Made by a program: the position numbers and the translations under genes. A stretch of 64,000 bases of DNA from Aeromicrobium endophyticum (lineage in GTDB: Bacteria; Actinomycetota; Actinomycetes; Propionibacteriales; Nocardioidaceae): the NCBI RefSeq assembly GCF_003586285.1, contig NZ_QUBR01000001.1:124001-188000 (forward strand), read 5' to 3'. The notes under the pieces are model-generated. The model saw only the letters and a program-made list of their open reading frames with translations, made no database searches and was not told where the DNA came from. How positions within the stretch are numbered: the stretch's first letter is position 1; every line of letters begins with the position of its first letter. This document shows, piece after piece, positions 33,503 to 41,626 of this stretch.

Positions 33503-33524
33503 AAACCTATAAATCTGTTGTTTT
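33503..33524. promoter_or_regulatory. third, weaker copy of the 22-bp motif of the amino-acid locus
   Basis: Matches the plus-strand form of the motif at 41545-41566 at 17 of 22 positions, including the fully conserved ATCTGT core and the flanking AAAC and TTT. It overlaps the EamA stop codon and sits 59 bases upstream of the esterase pseudogene, in an AT-rich island with TATAAAT. It may be a real operator for the esterase gene or a relic; the match is below that of the two strong copies. Confidence 0.4.
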
Positions 33525-34464
33525 ACTGTCCAGGCCTTCCGGCCGTGAGATCCACTGCTCGTTCCTCGCGCCAACGCACGGTCGCGACGCCGGTCAGGAT
33601 GGCCGCGGCGCCGACCGCCTGGGTGCAGGAGATCCCCTCGTCGAGCAGCAGCCAGGCCACCAGCGCCGCCAGAACGACCTCGAGCATCCCGGCGAACGAG
33701 GCCAGTCGCGCGCCGAGCACGCGGGCCGCCATCACGCCCGTCACGTAGGCGGCGACCGTGCAGACCAGCACGAGCCCGGCGAGCGGAACGGCGATCGGCA
33801 TCCGGTGGTCGGCCAGGAGTGCCGGCGCCGACGACACCTGCCACGGGAGAGCACCCACCACCGCGAGGACGAGGATCATCGTGCCGGCCACCAGCATGCC
33901 TCCCGCGACGACCGCGACGGGATCGAGCCCGACCGTGACGGTCGACGACCGGACGAAGTAGAACGCCAGGCACACCGCAGCAGCCAGCGCCCAGGCCACG
34001 CCGCGCGCGTCGATGGTCGATCCCGAGCCGAGGTCGACGACCAGCGCCAGCCCGGCCAGGCAGCAAAGTGCGCCCGCGAGCGTCACGACGCTGAACGCGG
34101 ACGTCCCTCGCACCCAACCCAGCAGCAGGATCAGCACGGGTGCCAGGTACTCGATCAGCAGCGCGACCCCTACGGGGACGTGCTGGATCGCGGCGAAGAA
34201 GCACAGCTGCGTGCCCCCGATCGCGACTGCACCGTAAGACCCGACGTGCCGCCACTGGCGCGCCAGGCGCGTCACCTGACCCGGGTGCCCCCGCGCGACG
34301 AAGGGCAAGAGGACGAGCACGGACAGCAAGCACCGTGCGCTGACGGTCGCGGGCACGGACCAGCCCGACTGCTGGATCGCCTTGGCCAGCGGACCCGTCA
34401 GCGCGAAGGCCAGGGCAGACGTGGCCGCGAGCGTCCACCCCGCACCGCTGTCCTGGCGGCTCAG
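33523..34464 (-). CDS. EamA/DMT-family transporter
   Basis: A multipass protein of about 313 residues with ten predicted helices in two EamA halves, the DMT drug/metabolite exporter architecture. Typical segments are TSALAFALTGPLAKA (helix 1), AFYFVRSSTVTVG in the second half and EVVLAALVAWLLLDE near the end (residues ~268-285). The start is uncertain: no ATG, GTG or TTG precedes the first helix in frame. A CTG at 34464 overlaps the GDH stop as CTGA and would allow coupled translation; this is my choice by elimination. It ends the eight-gene amino-acid operon, so it may export an amine or amino acid, relieving excess. Confidence 0.75.
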   Translation of the reverse strand: MSRQDSGAGWTLAATSALAFALTGPLAKAIQQSGWSVPATVSARCLLSVLVLLPFVARGHPGQVTRLARQWRHVGSYGAVAIGGTQLCFFAAIQHVPVGVALLIEYLAPVLILLLGWVRGTSAFSVVTLAGALCCLAGLALVVDLGSGSTIDARGVAWALAAAVCLAFYFVRSSTVTVGLDPVAVVAGGMLVAGTMILVLAVVGALPWQVSSAPALLADHRMPIAVPLAGLVLVCTVAAYVTGVMAARVLGARLASFAGMLEVVLAALVAWLLLDEGISCTQAVGAAAILTGVATVRWREERAVDLTAGRPGQ

Positions 34465-35714
34465 GGGTACAGCCCGCGGGTGCGGTGTGCCTCGACGACT
34501 CGCGCGACGGCCAGCCGCGTAGCTGCCTCGCGCAGCGTGATCCCGTCGTCCTTGGACCTCCGGTCGACCGTCTCCCACGCCGCGACCATGCGCTCCTCCA
34601 GGCGCTGCTCGACCTCGTCCCCGCCCCACCAATAGGCCTGATTCGCCTGCACCCACTCGAAGTACGACACGAGCACTCCCCCGGCGTTGGCGAGGATGTC
34701 CGGCACCACGGTGACCCCACAGGCCGCCAGCACCCGGTCGGCCTCCCGGGTCGTCGGACCGTTCGCGCCCTCGACGACGATCGAGGCACGGACGTCGTGG
34801 GCGTTGCCCGCGTGCAGCACGCCCTCGACCGCGGCCGGCACCAGCAGGTCGACATCGGCGGCGAGGAGCTCCTCGTGCGTGACGACGTCCGCCCCGCCCA
34901 GGCCCACGACGCTGCCGTGCAGGTCGACGTGACGGCACAGCGCCTCGACGTCGAGTCCGTCCAGGTCCTGCACCGCGCCGTACTGGTCGCTCACCGCCAC
35001 CACGCGGCACCCGGCCTCGTCGAGGAACCGCACCGCGTCGCGTCCCACCTTGCCGAAGCCCTGCACCGCGGCGGTCGCGGTCGACGGGTCCAGCCCGGCG
35101 GCGCGCATCGCGGCCAGCGAGACGTGGACGACCCCGCGGGACGTCGCGCTCGCCCGCCCCAGCGAACCGCCGAGGCTGATGGGCTTGCCGGTCACCACAC
35201 CCGGCACCGTGTGGCCCTGGCTGACGGAGAAGGTGTCCATCATCCACGCCATGGTCTGCTCGTCGGTGCCGATGTCAGGGGCGGGGATGTCCTGCATCGG
35301 ACCGATGATCGGCAGGATCTCGCTGGTGTACCGGCGGGTGATGCGCTCGAGCTCGCCGCTGCTGTAGACGCGCGGATCCACCCGCACGCCGCCCTTCGCA
35401 CCGCCGTACGGCACGTCGAGCAGCGCGCACTTCCACGTCATCCACATCGCCAGCGCCCGCACCTCGTCGAGGTCGACGTCCGGGCTGTAGCGCAGGCCGC
35501 CCTTGGCGGGGCCGCGCGAGAAGTTGTGCTGCACGCGATGGCCGGTCAGCACCTCGACCGATCCGTCGTCGCGCCGCAGCGGAATGCTCACGGTCAGCTC
35601 GCGACGCGGGGCAGCCAGCATCGCGTGCACCCCGTCGTCGAGCCCGAGAGCCGATGCCGCGTCGCTCAGCTGCGCGAGCGCGTCAGTGATGGCCGATGCC
35701 CTGTCGTTCTGCAT
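34461..35714 (-). CDS. Glu/Leu/Phe/Val dehydrogenase
   Basis: A 417-residue NAD(P)-dependent amino-acid dehydrogenase, which oxidatively deaminates an amino acid to its 2-oxo acid. The substrate-domain motif GPAKGGLRYSPDVD, the catalytic-Lys segment VPYGGAKGGVRVDP (Lys ~106) and the Rossmann loop VQGFGKVGRDAV (residues ~214-225) are intact, as is NPTTREADxVLAxxGVxVVPDILANAGG-like C-terminal segment here beginning GPTTREADRVL. The length fits hexameric GDH-type enzymes. It follows the binding-protein gene by a hairpin-containing gap. In this operon it probably collects the ammonia-releasing step of the imported amino acid; glutamate is the likely substrate by length but is not proven. Confidence 0.9.
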   Translation of the reverse strand: MQNDRASAITDALAQLSDAASALGLDDGVHAMLAAPRRELTVSIPLRRDDGSVEVLTGHRVQHNFSRGPAKGGLRYSPDVDLDEVRALAMWMTWKCALLDVPYGGAKGGVRVDPRVYSSGELERITRRYTSEILPIIGPMQDIPAPDIGTDEQTMAWMMDTFSVSQGHTVPGVVTGKPISLGGSLGRASATSRGVVHVSLAAMRAAGLDPSTATAAVQGFGKVGRDAVRFLDEAGCRVVAVSDQYGAVQDLDGLDVEALCRHVDLHGSVVGLGGADVVTHEELLAADVDLLVPAAVEGVLHAGNAHDVRASIVVEGANGPTTREADRVLAACGVTVVPDILANAGGVLVSYFEWVQANQAYWWGGDEVEQRLEERMVAAWETVDRRSKDDGITLREAATRLAVARVVEAHRTRGLYP

Positions 35715-35740
35715 GTCGTCCTCTCGATGGCCGCGAGCGT

Positions 35741-35777
35741 GCCGGTGGTCGCCTCGACGGACGAGGCGGCCACCGGC
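35741..35777. other. intercistronic hairpin between binding-protein and GDH genes
   Basis: A stem of 16 pairs (35741-35756 with 35762-35777; GCCGGTGGTCGCCTCG on the left arm, one G-T pair) with loop ACGGA. It fills the 67-base gap between the stop of the ABC binding protein and the start of the dehydrogenase. Stem-loops at this place in ABC operons often stabilise the binding-protein mRNA or partly stop transcription, which would raise binding protein over downstream genes. Function here is inferred. Confidence 0.6.
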
Positions 35778-35781
35778 CGGC

Positions 35782-36627
35782 TCAGATGAGTCGCGCCGGT
35801 CCGACGTCGGCGGCAGAGGCCGGAAGGCCGTTCGCCTTGAGGATCTTGGCGAGTCCGCCGTCCGAGCGCAGGCTCTCGAGCAGATCGTTCAGGGCCGAGG
35901 CGAGTGCGTCGTTCTTCGGATCGAGGAGCATCGCGGTCTGCGACGGCTCGCTGGTCGCCGGCACGCGCGGGTCCTCCTCGAGCACCTCGAGCTTCAGGTC
36001 CGTCCCCTTGGCCGAGATCGACGCCGCGCCGTAGCCGTCGATGCCGATGTCGAGGCGACCCGACTTGAGGTCGTTGGCGAGGCTGCCCGAGTCGGGGTAC
36101 ACCCGGGTCTCGACGCCGTCGAGCTTCTTGAGCGCGTCGACCCAGAGATAGCCCTCGACCGTCCCGACCTTCTTGCCCGAGAAGTCGTCCACCGTCGAGG
36201 CGCCGTCGTCGGACATGACAGTCATCTCGTCGAGATAGGCAGGCTCGCTCAGCGTGACCTGCTCCGCACGCTCCGCGGTGCGGTAGAACCCTCCGACGGC
36301 CACGTCGGCACGACCCGTCTTGACCGCCGGGATGGCGGTCGCGTACGTGTACGGCGCGAACTCGACCTTCAGGCACTCACGCTTGGCCAGGTCGGTCGCG
36401 ATCGCACTGTCGATGCCGGCGATCTTCTTGTTCTCCTCGAACGAGTAGGGCGGGGTGTTGGTGAGGGCCACCGTCAGCACGCCCTTCTTCACAGTCTTGA
36501 TGTCGTGCGCCGGCTTGCACGATGCGTCGACCGCCGATCCTTCGTCGTCCCCCGAGCCGCCGCACGCAGCAAGCGCGAGCGCGGCAACCATGACCACGCC
36601 GAGGCGTCGCATTGCCTGTGTCTTCAT
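35782..36627 (-). CDS. amino-acid ABC transporter substrate-binding lipoprotein
   Basis: A 281-residue lipoprotein with a type II signal: MRRLGVVMVAALALAACG with lipobox LAAC, cysteine at position ~22. The mature part is a solute-binding protein of family 3 (polar amino acids): YSFEENKKIAGIDSAIATDL near residues ~56-75 and the ADVAVGGFYRTAERA segment (~108-122) are the typical first-lobe signatures. It is anchored at the cell surface and delivers ligand to the two permeases encoded next. The ATG at 36627 follows AGGAG. The ligand is an amino acid or related amine; the specific one is unknown. Confidence 0.92.
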   Translation of the reverse strand: MKTQAMRRLGVVMVAALALAACGGSGDDEGSAVDASCKPAHDIKTVKKGVLTVALTNTPPYSFEENKKIAGIDSAIATDLAKRECLKVEFAPYTYATAIPAVKTGRADVAVGGFYRTAERAEQVTLSEPAYLDEMTVMSDDGASTVDDFSGKKVGTVEGYLWVDALKKLDGVETRVYPDSGSLANDLKSGRLDIGIDGYGAASISAKGTDLKLEVLEEDPRVPATSEPSQTAMLLDPKNDALASALNDLLESLRSDGGLAKILKANGLPASAADVGPARLI

Positions 36628-36655
36628 TGCCTTCTCCTTGTGTTGTGGTGGTGAC

Positions 36656-37318
36656 TCAGCCCAGGTGCTTGGACAAGCGCCGTTCGAGTCGGTCTACGAG
36701 CCAGCTCGCAGGGATCGTGATGGCGAGGTAGAGCAGACCGGCCAGGACGAGGACGTCCAGGTACCGGAAGGTCGCCGCGCCGATGGAGTACGCCTGTCCG
36801 AGAAGTTCCGGCAGGCCCAGCGAGTACGCGAGGGCACTGACCTGGAAGATCAGGATCGCGAAGCCCATCAGGGTCGGAAGCGCGATGCGCAGGCCTTGGG
36901 GGATGACGACGAACCGCATCGCGTCCACGTGAGAGAGGCCGAGGGCGTCCGCGGCTTCCAGCTCGCCGGCGGGGACCGCCCGCAGACCGGCTCGGATGAT
37001 CTCGCTCGTGTAGGCCGCGGTCGTCAGCGTCAGCGCCACCACGGTTGCCGGGAAGGCGTCAAACGTGATGCCCACGCCGGGAAGGCCGAAGTACACGAGC
37101 TGCAGCATGACCAGTGCGGGCATGCCGCGACCGATCTCGACGAGCAGGATGGCCGGCCACCGCACGAGTCCCGAGCCAGCCGACGACAGCAGGGCGAAGC
37201 CGAGGCCGATGACGAAGCCGAGGACCAGGCTCAGCCCGGTGACCTGCAGGCTGACGAGCAGCCCGTCCCAGAGCCGAGGCAGCCACTCGCCCCAGTCGTT
37301 GATCAGTGAGGTCGACAT
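36656..37318 (-). CDS. amino-acid ABC transporter permease (HisM/GlnP type)
   Basis: A 220-residue permease with about five transmembrane helices and the binding-protein-dependent-transport inner-membrane motif A-G-x-R-A-V-P-x-G-x-x-E-A, seen here as RAVPAGELEAADALGLS (residues ~131-147). It pairs with the second permease (37320) and the ATPase to form the transport channel. The gene is separated from the other permease by one base, so the two are translated together. Confidence 0.92.
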   Translation of the reverse strand: MSTSLINDWGEWLPRLWDGLLVSLQVTGLSLVLGFVIGLGFALLSSAGSGLVRWPAILLVEIGRGMPALVMLQLVYFGLPGVGITFDAFPATVVALTLTTAAYTSEIIRAGLRAVPAGELEAADALGLSHVDAMRFVVIPQGLRIALPTLMGFAILIFQVSALAYSLGLPELLGQAYSIGAATFRYLDVLVLAGLLYLAITIPASWLVDRLERRLSKHLG

Positions 37319-37319
37319 G

Positions 37320-37958
37320 TCATCGAGCTCCCTTCAGGCTGAGCTTGCGCTCGAGGTAGCGCGACAGATAAGCGAGCGGCGAGCCCAGCGCGATGTAGAT
37401 CGCGGCGGCGATGACGAAGGGCGTCAGGCTGCTGCCGCTGGACCGCGCGTCCTGATTGGTGACGGACATGATCTCCGCGACGCCGATGGTCGACACGAGA
37501 GCCGAGTCCTTCAGCAGACTGATGGCCCACGTGACCATGCCCGGGATCGCGACCCGGACCGCCTGGGGACCCACGACGCGGGTGTACGTCGTGACGCGGC
37601 CGAGACCCAACGCCTGCGCCGCCTCGAACTGCCCGCGGTGCACCGCGAGGAGGCTCCCGCGGTAGATCTCCGCGAGGTGCGCGGCTGAGATCAGCCCGAG
37701 ACCGATGACGGCGGCCACGAAAGGGCTCAGCCTGATCGCTCCGCTGCCGATGCCGAAGAACACGATGAACAAGAACACGATGGGCGGGATGCCGCGCAGC
37801 AGGTCGATGATCGTGCGCGACAGCCCGCGCACGACGACCGAGCCGGAGCGGCGCCCCGTCACGAGGACCAGCCCGAGCACCGCACCGACACCGAAGCACG
37901 TCGCGGTGACGAGCAAGGTCGTCGGCACACCGCCCAGGACGACGCCGAGGTGGTCCAT
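37320..37958 (-). CDS. amino-acid ABC transporter permease
   Basis: A 212-residue permease with five predicted transmembrane helices. The EAA-loop reads LLAVHRGQFEAAQALGLG (residues ~123-140), which contacts the ATPase. The first helices carry the family's IIDLLRGIPPIVFLFIVFFG segment. The ATG at 37958 overlaps the ATPase stop by one base (TGATG), so it is translationally coupled. It forms the heteromeric channel with the 36656 permease. Confidence 0.92.
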   Translation of the reverse strand: MDHLGVVLGGVPTTLLVTATCFGVGAVLGLVLVTGRRSGSVVVRGLSRTIIDLLRGIPPIVFLFIVFFGIGSGAIRLSPFVAAVIGLGLISAAHLAEIYRGSLLAVHRGQFEAAQALGLGRVTTYTRVVGPQAVRVAIPGMVTWAISLLKDSALVSTIGVAEIMSVTNQDARSSGSSLTPFVIAAAIYIALGSPLAYLSRYLERKLSLKGAR

Positions 37959-38731
37959 CAGCGATCCCTGATGGCCGAGAGGAACGTGCGCGTGCGCTCG
38001 ACCTGCGGGTCGTCGATGACCGTCTTGGGGTCGCCCTGCTCGATGATCCGGCCGTCGGCCATGACGATGAGCCGGTCGGCGACGTCCGAGGCGAAGTGGA
38101 TCTCGTGGGTCACCACGATCATTGTCATGCCCTCGTCGGCCAGCTGCCGCATCACGGACAACACCTCGAGGCCCAGCTCTGGGTCGAGCGCCGACGTCGG
38201 CTCGTCGAACAGCATGACGCTCGGGTCGAGCGCGAGGGCGCGCGCGATGGCGACCCGCTGCTGCTGACCGCCGGAGCACCTGGGCGGGTGCGACGACGCC
38301 TTCGAGGCCAGTCCGACCTGCTCGAGCAGCGCCATCGATCGCGCGTCCGCCTCTGCCCGGCTGCGCCCCAGCACGCGCTCCTGGGGCAGGGAGATGTTGC
38401 GCAGCACGGTCAGGTGCGGGAACAGGTTGAACGACTGGAAGACCATGCCGACCTTGCGCCGTAGTGCCACCAGCTCGCGCTGGCTCACCTTGCCATCGAC
38501 CTCGGTCGGGATGCCGCCGACCGTGATGCGTCCCGTGGTCGGCGACTCCAGCAGGTTGATGCAGCGCAGCAGGGTGCTCTTGCCGGACCCGCTCGGCCCG
38601 ATGATCGCGACGACCTCCCCGGGCCGGACGTCCAGCGAGACGTCGTCCACGGCGGTGTGGTCACCGAACTGCTTGCTCAATCCCTCGATGCTGAGGATGG
38701 GTCGTGCTGGACTGGTGAGTGGTTCGGTCAT
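37958..38731 (-). CDS. amino-acid ABC transporter ATP-binding protein
   Basis: A 257-residue ABC ATPase of the polar-amino-acid family (GlnQ/HisP type). Walker A is GPSGSGKST (residues ~48-56), the Q-loop follows in VGMVFQSFNLFPH, Walker B is VMLFDEPTSALDPE and the switch His is VVTHE. The signature is CSGGQQQR, with Cys in place of the usual Leu in LSGGQ, an uncommon but tolerated change. It drives import through the two neighbouring permeases. The ATG at 38731 overlaps the aminotransferase stop by ATGA. Confidence 0.94.
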   Translation of the reverse strand: MTEPLTSPARPILSIEGLSKQFGDHTAVDDVSLDVRPGEVVAIIGPSGSGKSTLLRCINLLESPTTGRITVGGIPTEVDGKVSQRELVALRRKVGMVFQSFNLFPHLTVLRNISLPQERVLGRSRAEADARSMALLEQVGLASKASSHPPRCSGGQQQRVAIARALALDPSVMLFDEPTSALDPELGLEVLSVMRQLADEGMTMIVVTHEIHFASDVADRLIVMADGRIIEQGDPKTVIDDPQVERTRTFLSAIRDR

Positions 38732-39933
38732 GAACCGGTCTCCTCGTTCTTGGTCTGGGCCACGGCCACCGCCACGGAGTCGGCGACGGTGGCGACGTCG
38801 TCGTCCGTCATGGGGGTCGACAGGGCGATGAGGCCGTTGGTACCGGCCAATACCCCGGATCGGTACAAGTGCCACCACAGGACGCCGAGATCGACGGACT
38901 CGCGGATCCGCAGCAGCGACCCGCGACCGCTCACCGCGACCCCAAGATCTTTCAGGCGGCCCTGCAGAGCATCGCCGCGGGCGTTCAGACGACTGACCTC
39001 GTCCTCGCCGAAGCAGTCGAGGGCTGCGAGACCGGCCGTCATCGTGATGGGGTTGGCGCTGAAGGTCCCGCCCCACCCGACCGCGCCACCCCGCGTCGGG
39101 TCGAAGACCGCCATGACGTCCGCGCGTCCACCCACCGCTCCCACCGGGAACCCGCCTCCGATCACCTTGCCCAGCGTCACGAGATCGGGCTCGATGCCGT
39201 ACGAGCGATGCAGACCCCCGACCGCCAGACGGAAGCTGATGACCTCGTCCACGATGAGCAGGGCCCCACGGGCGGTCGTCGCCTCGCGGACGTGCCGGAC
39301 GAAGTCCTGCTCCGCGGGCACGAGGCCGGCACGGTTGGGCATCAGGTCGATCAACACGGCGGCCAGGTCGTCGGCATGCTCGGCCAGTGCCGCGTCGAGA
39401 GCGCGCCGGTCGCCCTGCGGGACCACGACGACGGAGGCCCCGATCGAGCGAGGAACGCCAGGAGCGGCCCGGTCCGCGACGGCGTCGGTCGTGCCGTGGT
39501 AGCTGCCTGCGAAGCGGACGATCACGTCGCGGCCCGTGTAGGCCCGAGCGCCTCGGATGGCGGTCATGACTGCCTCGGTGCCCGAGTTCGAGAACCGCCA
39601 GCGCTCGATCGACGTGCGCTGTCTCAGGTGCTCGGCCAGCGCCACCTCCGTCTCGGTCGGCAGCCCGAAGGCCGTACCTGTACCGATGACGTCCATGACC
39701 GCCGCGTGCACGTGTCGATCGGCGTGGCCATGGATCAGGGCCGTGTAGTTGTTGTTGCAGTCGATGACGCGGTGGCCGAGCTGGTCGGTCACCCACGCCC
39801 CGGACCCCGACACCGCGAACGGCGGCGACGGCGGCACGAAGACCGTGGTGCGGGTGTTGCCCGCAGGCATGACCTCGCGAGCACGCTGCGCCAGCGGGTG
39901 CTGGCGGTAGTCGGACGGGTGCGGACCGGACAT
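38728..39933 (-). CDS. class-III PLP aminotransferase (glutamate-1-semialdehyde-aminomutase-like)
   Basis: A 401-residue fold-type I PLP enzyme of aminotransferase class III. Typical segments: VIDCNNNYTALIHGHADRHV near residues ~47-66 (substrate entrance), FSNSGTEAVMTAIRGARAYTG (~100-120) binding the PLP phosphate, DEVISFRL (the Asp contacting PLP N1) and the PLP lysine in LGKVIGGGFPVGAVGG. The sequence is closest in type to glutamate-1-semialdehyde 2,1-aminomutases, but its operon context (amino-acid import, aldehyde dehydrogenase) makes an amino-group transfer or mutase in catabolism more likely than haem synthesis. It follows the aldehyde dehydrogenase by two bases. Confidence 0.9.
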   Translation of the reverse strand: MSGPHPSDYRQHPLAQRAREVMPAGNTRTTVFVPPSPPFAVSGSGAWVTDQLGHRVIDCNNNYTALIHGHADRHVHAAVMDVIGTGTAFGLPTETEVALAEHLRQRTSIERWRFSNSGTEAVMTAIRGARAYTGRDVIVRFAGSYHGTTDAVADRAAPGVPRSIGASVVVVPQGDRRALDAALAEHADDLAAVLIDLMPNRAGLVPAEQDFVRHVREATTARGALLIVDEVISFRLAVGGLHRSYGIEPDLVTLGKVIGGGFPVGAVGGRADVMAVFDPTRGGAVGWGGTFSANPITMTAGLAALDCFGEDEVSRLNARGDALQGRLKDLGVAVSGRGSLLRIRESVDLGVLWWHLYRSGVLAGTNGLIALSTPMTDDDVATVADSVAVAVAQTKNEETGS

Positions 39934-39935
39934 CG

Positions 39936-41483
39936 TCAGACCGCCCGGACGATCGTGCGGCTCTGCTCCTTCATGAAGCCGGGCAGGTACCACAGGCCGA
40001 GGCCGCCCTTGCCCGACGAGCCGCTGCGCTTCCAGCCGCAGAACGACTGCACGCCCGGCCACGCGCCGGTGGTCGCGCCGGCCGCCCGGTTGACGTAGAC
40101 GACTCCCGCCTCGATGTCGTCGAGGAACAGCTGCACCTCGTCCTCGTCGCGGCTGAAGACGCCGGCCGACAGTCCGTACTCGACCGCGTTGGCCTCGTCG
40201 AGCGCTGCGGCGAAGTCCGGCACGGTAGTGATCGCGAGGAACGGCGCGAACAGCTCGTCGCGGGTCAGCGGGTGCCCGTCGGGCAGGTCGGTGACGACGG
40301 TGGGCGCGAAGAAGTTGCCCTCGCGGTCCGGCACGCGTCCGCCGGTGCGGATCGTGCCGTCCCGGCGTCCCACCTCGATCGCGTCGTCGACACGCCGGGC
40401 GATCGCGTCGTCGATGACCGGCCCCATGTTGGTGGCGGTGTCGAGCGGGTCGCCCACGACGAGCGCCTCGGCGCGCGCGACGATCTTCTCCACCAGCGCT
40501 TCGGCGACCTCGTCCACCACGACGACGCGCCGGCAGGCGCTGCACTTCTGACCCGACAGGCCGAAGGCGGAGCGAACGATGCCCTCCGCGGCGTCGTCGA
40601 GGTTGGCCGACACCGCCACGATCGCGGGGTTCTGGCCGCCCATCTCGGCCAGCACGGGCCGCGGGATCCCGGTCGGCGACGGGGTCTCGACCAGGTCCCA
40701 GCCGACCTGTGCCGAGCCGGTGAACGCGATGCCGTCGACGTCGGTGGCAGCCAGGGCCCGGCCGGTGTCGGCACCGCCGTGCACGATGTTCACGACGCCG
40801 GACGGCAGGTGGGAGTGGAAGATGCGGGCGATCTCGGCGGTCGACCTCGGCGTCTTGTCCGAGGGCTTCAGCACGACGGTGTTGCCCGTGACCAGGGCTC
40901 CGGTCATCATCCCCACGGTCAGGGCGACCGGGAAGTTGAACGGCGAGATGACCGCGAAGACGCCGTAGGGGACGAGGACGTCGTAGTTCTTCTCGGTGTC
41001 GGTCGACTTCTGCACGGCGTGGTAGCCGTCGTTGTCCTCCATGAGCGAGCAGTAGTGCTCGATCATGTCGAGAACCTCCTGCGTCTCACCCACGGCCTCG
41101 AGGCGCGTCTTTCCCGTCTCGGCCGACACGATGGCGGCGATCTCGGCGATGCGCTCGCTGGTCTCGGCAGCCACGGCGCGCAGCGCACGAGTGCGCTCGG
41201 CATACGGCATCGCCCGCCAGCCCCGGAAGGCCGCGCGCGCCTCGGCGACGGCGGCCTGGACCACTTCGACGGAGCCGGCGCGTGCCGCCGACACCCGCGC
41301 GCCGGGCACGCACGGGTCGAACCGCTCGATCAGGTTGCCGTCCTCGACGACGCGGTCACCGACCAGGTGCGGTTCGATCGGCGACTCGACGGCACGCAGC
41401 TCCTTCAGCGCATCCTCGAACCGCGCGTCGAGCACCTCGTCACCCAGCGACGTTGATGAGTAGTTGACCTTCGACGACGACAT
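39936..41483 (-). CDS. aldehyde dehydrogenase, 1-pyrroline-5-carboxylate-dehydrogenase-like
   Basis: A 515-residue NAD(P)-dependent aldehyde dehydrogenase. The Rossmann and oxyanion segments are VISPFNFP (residues ~175-182), the general base Glu in VLAEMGGQNPAI and the catalytic Cys in SGQKCSACRRVVVVD. The two-cysteine SGQKCSAC signature and the SAFG-x-SGQK context are typical of glutamate-semialdehyde (P5C)-type dehydrogenases. Alternative substrates such as aminoadipate- or succinate-semialdehydes are possible. It is the first gene of the operon, starting at ATG 41483 behind a promoter holding the 22-bp motif (41545-41566). It likely oxidises an aldehyde made from the imported amino acid. 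Confidence 0.9.
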   Translation of the reverse strand: MSSSKVNYSSTSLGDEVLDARFEDALKELRAVESPIEPHLVGDRVVEDGNLIERFDPCVPGARVSAARAGSVEVVQAAVAEARAAFRGWRAMPYAERTRALRAVAAETSERIAEIAAIVSAETGKTRLEAVGETQEVLDMIEHYCSLMEDNDGYHAVQKSTDTEKNYDVLVPYGVFAVISPFNFPVALTVGMMTGALVTGNTVVLKPSDKTPRSTAEIARIFHSHLPSGVVNIVHGGADTGRALAATDVDGIAFTGSAQVGWDLVETPSPTGIPRPVLAEMGGQNPAIVAVSANLDDAAEGIVRSAFGLSGQKCSACRRVVVVDEVAEALVEKIVARAEALVVGDPLDTATNMGPVIDDAIARRVDDAIEVGRRDGTIRTGGRVPDREGNFFAPTVVTDLPDGHPLTRDELFAPFLAITTVPDFAAALDEANAVEYGLSAGVFSRDEDEVQLFLDDIEAGVVYVNRAAGATTGAWPGVQSFCGWKRSGSSGKGGLGLWYLPGFMKEQSRTIVRAV

Positions 41484-41544
41484 GAAACTCCCTGATCCAC
41501 TCGTGCGGCCCTTGGTGATCTAGGACTCACGGACACGACGTCGT

Positions 41545-41566
41545 AAACATACACATCTGTCGGTTT
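41545..41566. promoter_or_regulatory. 22-bp regulatory motif, aldehyde-dehydrogenase operon promoter
   Basis: Read on the minus strand, the motif is AAACCGACAGATGTGTATGT plus TT, and the motif at 43141-43162 differs from it only in three bases. It overlaps the likely -10 region of the minus-strand operon (TATGTT) and lies 79 bases upstream of its first gene and 61 upstream of the divergent GntR gene. It is the best candidate for the GntR operator. Promoter -35 sequence here is weak (TAGAAC), which would fit activation or strict repression. Confidence 0.7.
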
Positions 41567-41626
41567 AAGTTCTAGCCATTCATGTAAACAACGTGAAACA
41601 CGTGCCGCGGCTAGGATCGCTGGCAC

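Noticed and set aside
33500-34855. Minus-strand open frame of 451 codons across the EamA and GDH boundary
   Set aside because: It is out of phase with both genes and gives an Arg/Gly/Ala-rich product without transmembrane pattern or motifs.
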